Shown piece by piece: positions 57,175 through 64,000 of a stretch of 64,000 nt of DNA (the stretch's first letter is position 1; each line of letters begins with the position of its first letter). A program made the position numbers and the translations under genes. Under the pieces are notes generated by a model that saw only the letters and a list, made by a program, of their open reading frames with translations, was not told the origin of the DNA and did no database searches. This DNA is from Thermogutta terrifontis (GTDB lineage: Bacteria > Planctomycetota > Planctomycetia > Pirellulales > Thermoguttaceae), in assembly GCF_002277955.1 (NCBI RefSeq), contig NZ_CP018477.1, forward strand, positions 1,240,001 to 1,304,000. Direction: 5' to 3'.

Positions 57175-57198
57175 AGGGGCAATTCACGAATTGCCCCT
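57175..57198. repeat. Perfect palindromic repeat element
   Basis: AGGGGCAATTC, two bases AC, GAATTGCCCCT: an 11-bp perfect inverted repeat. It resembles the short GTAGGGGCAATTC-type palindromes that recur in many bacterial genomes. Copies elsewhere in this genome cannot be checked here. Confidence 0.65.
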
Positions 57199-57360
57199 TC
57201 AACCCACTGCGCCAGAAATGTGTCAGAGGTTTCTACAAAAGTGGGGGTGGCTCAGCCGGGAGACTCGATTGACGGAAGCGGCCAACTCGTCTAGAAAAAA
57301 TCCGTGCGCCGTCGTGATTGCAGTTTTTAGAGCCATTCCTCTGGAGGAGGGGCTGCACAC

Positions 57361-57394
57361 ACGGGGAGGAGCTTTCAGCTGCGCGCCTCCCCGT
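57361..57394. repeat. Inverted repeat ACGGGGAGG / CCTCCCCGT
   Basis: A 9-bp perfect stem with a 16-base loop, about 90 bases before argH. It is too GC-rich and lacks a T run directly after the stem, though a T-rich patch begins at 57415. It may be a leader structure or part of a dispersed repeat. Confidence 0.45.
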
Positions 57395-57481
57395 TGCGGT
57401 ATGAACGCTGAAAAATTTTTTTGCGCACAGTCAACAAGGCACTGTTTGTTTAATGCATAAGTCCGTGGGGAGACAACTGCC

Positions 57482-58867
57482 GTGACGGAAAAGCCCTGGG
57501 GTGGAGTGTTCCGGGAAGCCACGGATCGTCGTGTGGAACGCTTCACGGAGAGTATCAGCTTCGATCGGCGACTCTATCAGCAGGATATCGCGGGCTCCAT
57601 GGCCCACGCCAGGATGCTGGCCCAGGTGGGATTGCTTACCCCAGATGAGGCAAATCAGATCATCACAGCACTTCAGGAAATCCGGGAGGAGATTGCCACC
57701 GGTCGATTCCCATTCTCGGATGAATGGGAAGACATCCACATGCACATCGAAAAGTCGCTCATCGACCGCCTGGGGGACGTGGGACGAAAATTGCACACAG
57801 CCCGCAGCCGCAACGATCAGGTGGCCACAGATTTTCGCCTCTGGGTCCGCGACGCGATTGACGCACTCATTCCGCGCATCCGAGCTGTGCAGGCAGCCTT
57901 CGTCGATCGCTGTGAAACCGATTTCGATGTCATTCTTCCGGGTTATACCCATTTGCGACGGGCGCAACCTGTGCTTGCTCCCCACTACTGGTTGGCCTAC
58001 TGCGAAAAGTTAGAACGCGACGTCGAAAGACTCATGGACTGCCGGAAGCGGGTGAATGTGTGTCCGCTGGGCTCGGCCGCAGTTGCGGGAACGAGCTTGC
58101 CCATCGATCGCGAGATGACAGCGAGGGAACTGGGGTTTGACGCACCCAGCCGGAACAGCATCGACGCCACGAGCGACCGCGATTTCGCCGTCGAATTTGT
58201 GTTTGCGCTCAGTCTTCTGGCGGTTCATCTCAGTCACTGGGCGGAGGAATGGATCCTCTGGTCCACCACCGAATATGGATTTTTAAAGTTGCCCGAGGGT
58301 TTTTGCACGGGCTCATCGATCATGCCTCAGAAGGTAAATCCGGATGTTCTTGAACTCATCCGCGGTAAGACCGCCCGGGTGATTGGGGATTTGCAGATAC
58401 TGCTTGTGCTCCTCAAAGGTTTGCCGCTGGCCTACAACCGGGATCTTCAGGAAGACAAACCGCCGGTTTTCGACGCCTACGATACGGTGGCGAGTTGCCT
58501 GGAGGTGGCTGAACCCCTCATCCGGGGCGCGGAGCTTAATCGTGAGGCGATTGCCGCTCGACTGGAAGAGGGCCACCTGGATGCCACCACATTGATGGAG
58601 TACCTGGTATCGCGGGGAATTCCGCAGCGGACGGCCCACGCGATGGTGGGGCAGCTTGTCCGCGAGGCGATGGATCGCAACTGTCGGCTGGCCGACCTGC
58701 CACTCGACGTTTTTCGCGCGGTGGAGCCGAATTTGGATTCCCGCGTCTACGGTGTGCTCGGCGTGCGAAATGCCGTCCAGGCCATGCACAGTTATGGCTC
58801 GACATCCCCCGATGAGGTGAGGCGGCAGATCGACTGGTGGCGGGAAAAGCTTGCGCAGCGACCGTGA
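57482..58867 (+). CDS. argH: Argininosuccinate lyase
   Basis: A 461-residue enzyme that splits argininosuccinate into arginine and fumarate, the last step of arginine synthesis. The fumarase/aspartase-superfamily signature [12 protein letters not shown] (about residues 280-291) holds the catalytic Ser, and '[17 protein letters not shown]' (about 102-118) and '[11 protein letters not shown]' supply other substrate contacts. The start is GTG 57482. CarB is encoded divergently, so two steps feeding arginine share this intergenic region. Confidence 0.97.
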   Translation: MTEKPWGGVFREATDRRVERFTESISFDRRLYQQDIAGSMAHARMLAQVGLLTPDEANQIITALQEIREEIATGRFPFSDEWEDIHMHIEKSLIDRLGDVGRKLHTARSRNDQVATDFRLWVRDAIDALIPRIRAVQAAFVDRCETDFDVILPGYTHLRRAQPVLAPHYWLAYCEKLERDVERLMDCRKRVNVCPLGSAAVAGTSLPIDREMTARELGFDAPSRNSIDATSDRDFAVEFVFALSLLAVHLSHWAEEWILWSTTEYGFLKLPEGFCTGSSIMPQKVNPDVLELIRGKTARVIGDLQILLVLLKGLPLAYNRDLQEDKPPVFDAYDTVASCLEVAEPLIRGAELNREAIAARLEEGHLDATTLMEYLVSRGIPQRTAHAMVGQLVREAMDRNCRLADLPLDVFRAVEPNLDSRVYGVLGVRNAVQAMHSYGSTSPDEVRRQIDWWREKLAQRP

Positions 58868-59180
58868 GATCGACGCCTCAAGGCTGCCCGTTGGAGCATC
58901 AGGCCTCAGCGGCGAGCAAATCAGCGGAGGTGGCCCGTCCCTCCGGCGGGTGTTTCACCCCGTGTTGCGGCGAATGGCCCTCGGGCTCACCCCACCCGTT
59001 GCAATCCTCCAGCCGACGGAAAAATTTCACACCGCGTGAGGGGCTAATTATCATGGAAAGCAGGGCAAAAGTATTTTTCCCTGACCGAGGAGGCCGGGCA
59101 AGCGCACTGGCTTGTCTTGAGTCCACGGGACCGCCCGGCAATCAATGGCGATCTGGATCAGATCGATGAGGGTTTTGCGA
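58868..59180. other. Gene-free stretch between argH and HEAT gene
   Basis: No gene. It contains CCCGTGTTGCGG and CCCACCCGTTGC phrases reminiscent of those at 57000 and 57390, and no clear terminator or promoter. Confidence 0.4.
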
Positions 59181-61502
59181 ATGGGTGAGCACCGCCGGCT
59201 CCAACGGGTGGCTATTATCGTTGCCATGACGGCAGTCTGCCTGCTCGCTCTTCCCCTGCATGGAGCGAGGGCTGAAGCACCAGGCCGGCCGGTTGCAAAC
59301 CCAAATCCGGCTCCCACCGACGAGCAGGTGGCTCCCCCGGAAGATCCTGCCGTGGCTGCCATTCTGGCGGCCAATCCATTGACTGCTCGCGAAAGAGTCC
59401 GGGCGGCCATTGTGCTTCTAAAACTGGGGCGAGTGGATCTCGCCAAGCAGATGCTCCAGAAAGTCGTGAGCAGTCCCCTCGATCCGGTTACACTCAACGC
59501 CCTCCATCAGGAATTTGGCTCGGCGCCTTTTTTTGAATTTGCTTCTCGCCCGGACCTGGCCCCCGAGGGAGGTCAACTGGCCCAGCTTGTATTTGACGCC
59601 GTGCGGCAATTTCGAACCGACCCATCGCGTCTGCAATCGCTCGTGGATCGACTTTGTCAGGAAACAGGAGAGGGGTGGGTCCAGGCGGTCCGAGAACTTA
59701 TCGAGGCAGGAACCCCGGCCACGGTTCCTCTGATCACCGTTCTCCTGGATCCGGCCCGCCTTTCAGTCTGGCCGCGCGTGGAGACGGTGCTCGCCCGCCT
59801 CCGCCCGGAATCGGAGGAAGCCCTCATTTCCCTTTTGTTGTCGGTGCCGGAAGAGAAGAAAATGGGGCTCATCCATGCGGTGACGGCTCTTCAGATAAAG
59901 TCGGCTGTTCCATACTTACTGGCCACCGCCACCTGCCAAAAGTGTAGCCTCGAGGTCCGCGGCGCGGCCCGAGCGGCCGTGGAAGCCCTTGTGGGGGCGA
60001 TACCCAGTGCCCGCGATTCGGTGCGGCTCATGATTCGCGAGGCAGAGGCGGTCGTCAAATCGCCGGTACCACTGGGACGTGAGGTGGTGTCGGTTCTTCA
60101 ATGGGATGCAGCGACAGGGACAGTTGTTTTTCGCCAGATGACGTATGAGCTGTGGCGGAGGGAACGAGCTGCCTATCTGGCGGAGGCGGCCTACGCGCTT
60201 TCACAAGATGATCCACAACTCCGCGACCTGGCGGCGGTACTGAATCTGGAAAAACTTGGTTTTGGGCATCGGGAAGAGTGGACGCAAAAGACGGCGCAAC
60301 CGGGGCAGGATGGTCACGCCCCAACTGAAAGCGCCAGGCCAGCCGACGATTTCGCCGCTGTACATCAGGAGGTGGACCGGGCATTGGCTGCCTTGAAGCC
60401 CACTCTCGACGATATGAACCGCTGGCTCGATCGATGCCTGGATCAGGGGTGGAATGCCGGAGCGTGGGCAGCCATCGCGTGGCTGGCGGAGGAGAAGAAC
60501 CCGGCGGCATTGCAGTCCGGCGCAGTTCCTCCGCTTGTAAAGGCAGCGCGGGCGGCTGACCGGTCGCTTCGCTTCGCCGCTTTGCGGACGGTCCTCGAGC
60601 TGGCTCCGGGCGGGGCGTTTCGCGGCAGCAGTTACCTGTGGCAGGAGCTGTTGTTTTTCGCGCGGGGGACGGGGAGGCGCGAGGCTGTGGTGGCTACGCC
60701 GAGTCCGGCCGAGGGAGCGCAGTTGGCTGCCTACTTGAAGACCATCGGATTTAGCCGTGTGGTGGTTGTCGCGACAGGAGGCGATCTTCTGCGGGTGGCG
60801 CCTAAAATGCCCGACTGCGAAGTGATCCTCGCGTCGGCTGCGATTCAAAATCCCCCGGTGGATTTGACACTTCAGCGTTTGCGATCGGATCCGCATGCCG
60901 CGCAGATTCCCGTCCTGCTGTACGCCGAGAGCGAGTGGCTGCCGCGTGCAGACCACGTGGCCCAGACGATTCCCGTCAGTATCAGTGTGGCAACGCCGCA
61001 AAGCCCGGAAGATTTGGCGGGATTAATTGCTCGGGTGAGCGGTTTACCGGGTGCCGATCGGACGCCGGCCGCACAGCGCCTTGAACAGGCCCGGCAGGCG
61101 CTCAACTGGTTGCTCGTCCTGTGTGACAGTCCGCCTCAGGGCGTCTCAATCGTGGACCTGGAGCAGATTGCCACGGCCGCTCTGGACACGCCCGGCCAGG
61201 AAACACTGGCCATCGAGATTCTCGCCCGTTTGGCGACTCCGGCAGCGCAAACACAATTGGTGGAAGCGGCCAGTCGGGACAACTGGCCTCTGGAACTTCG
61301 CGTGAAGGCGCTCGGGGGTTTTCGAGAGGCCGTTGAGAAGCGTGGGGTGCAACTGACGACCCAGCAGATCCTTCGGCAGTACGAGCGATACAATCAAAGC
61401 GCGCACCGCGATCCGGCCGTGCAAAAGCTCCTGGGACTCATCCTCGATTGTATCGAAACTCCGGCACGGCTCCGCGAAACAAGGGCGGCACTGAACCCTT
61501 AG
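59181..61502 (+). CDS. Exported HEAT-repeat protein with degenerate receiver-like domain
   Basis: A 773-residue protein with a basic N-terminus and signal peptide (about 10-33, cleavage near ARAEA). Helical HEAT/ARM-like repeats (about 60-500) are interrupted by a Rossmann-like block (about 501-610). Its order of strands and helices ('EAVVATPSPAEGAQLAAYLK', 'LRSDPHAAQIPVLLYAE') matches response-regulator receivers, but the acidic pair and phospho-acceptor Asp are replaced by small residues. HEAT-like helices resume to the end. GAGGG eight bases before ATG 59181 favours this start over 59145 or 59166. Function unknown; scaffold or partner binding is likely. Confidence 0.72.
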   Translation: MGEHRRLQRVAIIVAMTAVCLLALPLHGARAEAPGRPVANPNPAPTDEQVAPPEDPAVAAILAANPLTARERVRAAIVLLKLGRVDLAKQMLQKVVSSPLDPVTLNALHQEFGSAPFFEFASRPDLAPEGGQLAQLVFDAVRQFRTDPSRLQSLVDRLCQETGEGWVQAVRELIEAGTPATVPLITVLLDPARLSVWPRVETVLARLRPESEEALISLLLSVPEEKKMGLIHAVTALQIKSAVPYLLATATCQKCSLEVRGAARAAVEALVGAIPSARDSVRLMIREAEAVVKSPVPLGREVVSVLQWDAATGTVVFRQMTYELWRRERAAYLAEAAYALSQDDPQLRDLAAVLNLEKLGFGHREEWTQKTAQPGQDGHAPTESARPADDFAAVHQEVDRALAALKPTLDDMNRWLDRCLDQGWNAGAWAAIAWLAEEKNPAALQSGAVPPLVKAARAADRSLRFAALRTVLELAPGGAFRGSSYLWQELLFFARGTGRREAVVATPSPAEGAQLAAYLKTIGFSRVVVVATGGDLLRVAPKMPDCEVILASAAIQNPPVDLTLQRLRSDPHAAQIPVLLYAESEWLPRADHVAQTIPVSISVATPQSPEDLAGLIARVSGLPGADRTPAAQRLEQARQALNWLLVLCDSPPQGVSIVDLEQIATAALDTPGQETLAIEILARLATPAAQTQLVEAASRDNWPLELRVKALGGFREAVEKRGVQLTTQQILRQYERYNQSAHRDPAVQKLLGLILDCIETPARLRETRAALNP

Positions 61503-61558
61503 AGACTCCGTTCTGGCATACGTGAAGTCAGTACCGCACTGACTGTGAGTAATCCCCG

Positions 61559-61586
61559 TTGAGAACGGTTCCGCGTACAATAACAC
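61559..61586 (+). promoter_or_regulatory. Weak candidate promoter
   Basis: TTGAGA, 16 bases, TAACAC, about 54 bases before the sigma-54 activator ATG at 61640. A GTCAGT/ACTGAC stem at 61527-61543 lies just upstream. Confidence 0.3.
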
Positions 61587-61639
61587 TCTGGATGAGAGAG
61601 TGCCTCGCCTGGTGAGGAAAGTAGCGGAGCAGATGCTGA

Positions 61640-62761
61640 ATGAATTCCAGGATTCCCCCATTTTCCGGGGCCGACGATTCGCCACCCATACCCGAGATCA
61701 TCGGCTCTTCCCCTGCCATGCGGGAAGTCTACCGGCTTGTTCGACGGGTGGCGAATTCTGATGCCTCCGTACTCATTTTGGGCGAGACGGGGACAGGAAA
61801 GGAACTCATCGCCAAGGCCATCCACCAACTCAGCCCTCGCCGTGGCGGGCCTTACATTCGGGTGAATTGCGGAGCCCTCCCGGAAGGGCTTCTGGAAAGC
61901 GAACTCTTCGGTCACGTGCGAGGGGCTTTTACGGGGGCTGTGGAGAACCGGACGGGAAGGTTCGAAGCCGCCCACACCGGCACGATCTTCCTGGATGAAA
62001 TCGACTCGACCACTCCCAAGCTCCAGGTGAAGCTTTTGCGCGTACTGCAACAGCACGAATTTGAACGGGTCGGCGATACCCGGACCATTCAGGTCGATGT
62101 TCGTGTTATCGCCGCAAGCAACCGCGATCTTCTGGAAGAGGTTGAGGCAGGGAGGTTTCGCGAGGACCTTTACTATCGGCTCAACGTGGTGACGGTCTAT
62201 CTTCCACCCCTGCGTGAAAGGCGGGAAGATATCCCGGAACTGGTGGGACATTTTCTGCGATTGTACAACGAAAAAAACCGGCGACATGTGCCCTTTGTTC
62301 ATCCGGACGCGATGCGGGCACTCCAGGCGTATGATTGGCCGGGCAATGTCCGCGAACTTCAGAATTACATCGAACGCGCTGTGATTCTCGCACCGGGGGA
62401 TGAGATCACCTGCGACCTTTTACCGGACGCCGTTGTCGGAAGGCAAGCCCCTCGGCTGGGATACCGTCGCCGGAATCTGGACCGTATGATCAGGGATTTG
62501 GTGTCCACCGCCCTGTCGCAGTTTTTCCCGGGCAAGGGAAACCTCTATGAAGAGATCGTAGGGCGGGTCGAGCGCGAGCTGATCTTCCAGGTCATGGATC
62601 GGTGTCATCATGTTCAGATCAAAGCGGCAGCACAACTCGGGCTGAATCGCAATACCCTGCGCAAGAAGCTAAAAGAGTGGGGGATGGAACTGGATTCCGG
62701 GGATCATGAGGAGGTGCCGGACACGCAAGAGAAATCGTCGGCGCCCGTCGGCGATGTTTGA
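61640..62761 (+). CDS. Sigma-54-dependent activator without receiver domain
   Basis: A 373-residue NtrC-type AAA+ protein. Walker A is GETGTGKE (about 48-55), the sigma-54-contacting loop GAFTGA (about 95-100) is intact, and Walker B is TIFLDEID (about 115-122). Conserved '[11 protein letters not shown]' and '[10 protein letters not shown]' occur downstream. The C-terminus has a Fis-type helix-turn-helix '[19 protein letters not shown]' (about 332-350) for DNA binding. There is no receiver, GAF or PAS domain, so activity must be controlled by abundance or another protein. Its target genes are not visible; no consensus -24/-12 promoter was found nearby. Confidence 0.93.
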   Translation: MNSRIPPFSGADDSPPIPEIIGSSPAMREVYRLVRRVANSDASVLILGETGTGKELIAKAIHQLSPRRGGPYIRVNCGALPEGLLESELFGHVRGAFTGAVENRTGRFEAAHTGTIFLDEIDSTTPKLQVKLLRVLQQHEFERVGDTRTIQVDVRVIAASNRDLLEEVEAGRFREDLYYRLNVVTVYLPPLRERREDIPELVGHFLRLYNEKNRRHVPFVHPDAMRALQAYDWPGNVRELQNYIERAVILAPGDEITCDLLPDAVVGRQAPRLGYRRRNLDRMIRDLVSTALSQFFPGKGNLYEEIVGRVERELIFQVMDRCHHVQIKAAAQLGLNRNTLRKKLKEWGMELDSGDHEEVPDTQEKSSAPVGDV

Positions 62762-62870
62762 TAAACCTTAAAACTCCGGTTTCTCCCGCCAGTCTCCTGG
62801 GCGCAGGCGTCAACAGATTGAATCGGACAACCCTTCCTCCACAGCATCCTGTCGGGAAATCACACAAACC

Positions 62871-63821
62871 ATGATGGAAGTTTTGCTCTTATGCATGGCG
62901 CTGGCCTACGCGGTGGTCATTGGGGCAGAGTGGCTCCGACTCCGCGGAGTGCGGATTCAACCGGGCCTGGCCATGGGACTTCTCGTGGCGGGGTTGCTGG
63001 TGCATACCGTCTGGCTGGCTTACCGGGGAGTGATGTTTTTCGAGCAATCACAATCGGGAGGCACGCCGCTGTCCGTACGGCAGGACTGGTATTACGGTAT
63101 TGCGTGGGGATTGGCGGTGGTGTGCGTCATTTGGATGAAACTTCGTCCGAAAACGCCATTCGCCCTGTTCTTGCTTCCTCCGGCGTTGGTGCTGATCGTG
63201 GTGGGGTATTTCTGGGGTGATCCGCTGCCGTTTGCCCGCCATGCCGCTTCCCGGGTGTGGGGGTTCATTCACGGGGCGTCGCTGCTTCTGGCCATCCTTG
63301 CTGTTTCGGTGGCCTTTGTGGCCGGGTTGATGTACCTCGGCCAGGTGCGGCGGCTGAAGTCCCGGCCGTTGCGGACGAGTCGATGGACACTCCCCAGTTT
63401 GGAATGGTCTCAAAAAGCCAACACACATGCTTTGGGATTGGCGCTGGCGATGCTCGCCGTGGGGATTTTCTCGGGAGCTTTTCTCAACGCGATCGAAGGT
63501 AGCAGACCGCAGGAGCGCCTCCCCTGGAGTGATCCCGTCGTGGTGGCGACCTCGGTGTTGTTTTTATGGCTGGGGACCTCACTGGTGGTGGGGCTGGTCT
63601 ATCCACCGCTGCGCGAGGGACGTCGGGTGGTGTTTTTGACCGTGGTGAGCTTCCTCTTCATGCTGGTGGTGCTCATCCTCGCCGTCATGGGGATGACGCA
63701 GCACGGACGCCCCCGCGGGACCGCGCTGCATGCGACCCCAGGTGGTGAAAGACCGGTCGAAGTACGAGGTGCAGCACAGCCGAACCAGACGAGCGACAAC
63801 GATGAACCCCCACCTGAATAA
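62871..63821 (+). CDS. HemX/CcsA-like cytochrome c assembly membrane protein
   Basis: A 316-residue polytopic membrane protein with about seven or eight hydrophobic helices across residues 1-260 and a polar C-terminal tail. It resembles the HemX/CcsA group (cytochrome c assembly family), for example 'RVWGFIHGASLLLAILAVS'. In other bacteria HemX is encoded next to hemA and affects glutamyl-tRNA reductase levels. Here hemA begins 42 bases downstream, which supports the HemX reading. A haem-handling role in cytochrome c maturation is the alternative. Confidence 0.82.
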   Translation: MMEVLLLCMALAYAVVIGAEWLRLRGVRIQPGLAMGLLVAGLLVHTVWLAYRGVMFFEQSQSGGTPLSVRQDWYYGIAWGLAVVCVIWMKLRPKTPFALFLLPPALVLIVVGYFWGDPLPFARHAASRVWGFIHGASLLLAILAVSVAFVAGLMYLGQVRRLKSRPLRTSRWTLPSLEWSQKANTHALGLALAMLAVGIFSGAFLNAIEGSRPQERLPWSDPVVVATSVLFLWLGTSLVVGLVYPPLREGRRVVFLTVVSFLFMLVVLILAVMGMTQHGRPRGTALHATPGGERPVEVRGAAQPNQTSDNDEPPPE

Positions 63822-63863
63822 ACCTGGGGACCGAAATCAAAATCGGCAATTTTTGAGATAAGC

Positions 63864-64000
63864 ATGCATATTCGGGTCGTTGGATGCAGTCATCACACAA
63901 CCCCCCTGGTGGTCCGGGAGAAACTGGCTTTCGGACTCCAGGAGGTCCCGGACGTTTTGCGGGCATGGCGGCAGCAAATGGGGCCCACCGAAGCCGTTTT
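63864..64000 (+). CDS. hemA: Glutamyl-tRNA reductase, 5' end only
   Basis: The first 45 residues from ATG 63864 match the N-terminus of HemA: 'GCSHHTTPLVVREKLAF' corresponds to the family's strand-turn with the catalytic Cys expected further on. The gene runs off the window. It reduces glutamyl-tRNA to glutamate-1-semialdehyde, the first step of tetrapyrrole synthesis. It follows a HemX-like gene, the usual pairing. Confidence 0.9.
   Translation, partial: MHIRVVGCSHHTTPLVVREKLAFGLQEVPDVLRAWRQQMGPTEAV

Larger units (their letters stand above)
56799..57481. other. Divergent intergenic region rich in palindromes
   Basis: No gene is convincing. It holds the perfect 11-bp palindrome at 57175-57198 and a 9-bp hairpin at 57361-57394. 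A similar CCTCC-xCGTTGCGG phrase occurs near 56988 and 57387. The stretch may be remnants of dispersed repeats plus the argH and carB 5' regions. Confidence 0.5.

Noticed and set aside
61527-61543. GTCAGT/ACTGAC hairpin as terminator of the HEAT gene
   Set aside because: Only six base pairs and no T run follows, so intrinsic termination is not supported.
1-64000. tRNA, rRNA and CRISPR signatures
   Set aside because: No tRNA T-arm signature, rRNA-like conserved stretch or regularly spaced direct repeats was seen in the gene-free stretches.

Overview
The window looks like a chromosomal segment from a Gram-negative member of the Planctomycetota, most likely Pirellulales. A thermophilic Thermogutta/Thermostilla-type genome is a guess I cannot verify. 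The case rests on high GC content, many scattered and loosely organised genes, frequent GTG starts, exported PQQ/beta-propeller, HEAT-repeat and VIT/vWA proteins, MJ0042-like zinc ribbons on unrelated proteins, large secreted polysaccharide enzymes, and a KDO-8-phosphate synthase, which implies lipopolysaccharide and an outer membrane. I saw no tRNA, rRNA, CRISPR array, transposase or phage gene.

Region 1 (1-10066, plus strand) is the end of a Tad/Flp pilus locus: an unknown partial gene, CpaB, an FHA-CpaF ATPase, TadB and TadC. A zinc-ribbon membrane protein and a very large Ser/Thr kinase follow. The kinase carries four beta-barrel-like repeats and a caspase-like domain that lacks both catalytic residues. 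An FHA phosphothreonine-binding module on the pilus ATPase close to a kinase suggests phospho-control of the pilus.

Region 2 (10067-26848) is mostly housekeeping: a diacylglycerol-kinase-family lipid kinase, kdsA, a lipoprotein, rpmE-prfA-prmC, a YhaM-like nuclease, a VIT/vWA exported protein, a double-ACT protein, a lipoprotein, a sensorless histidine kinase, nadD and an exported PQQ protein. A strong nested hairpin lies at 10171-10259.

Region 3 (26865-39526, minus strand) is a same-strand run of eight genes. It encodes a secreted terpene-cyclase-fold protein, a single-pass membrane protein, ExbB, ExbD, a zinc-ribbon-ExbD fusion, a membrane-anchored TPR/beta-propeller protein, an orphan oligopeptide-binding-like protein with TPRs, and an unknown membrane protein. 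I read this as a proton-motive-force-driven envelope machine and as the best candidate for an undescribed system here.

Region 4 (39683-53229) holds glycan and storage functions. These are a heparinase II/III-like protein fused to a SAM methyltransferase, hpt, two GT4 glycosyltransferases and an AsnB-type amidotransferase in tandem, glgC, and a large secreted glycoside hydrolase.

Region 5 (53526-64000) holds arginine/pyrimidine metabolism (carB, argH), an exported HEAT protein with a degenerate receiver-like domain, a sigma-54 activator with no receiver, a HemX/CcsA-like membrane protein and the start of hemA, which runs off the window.
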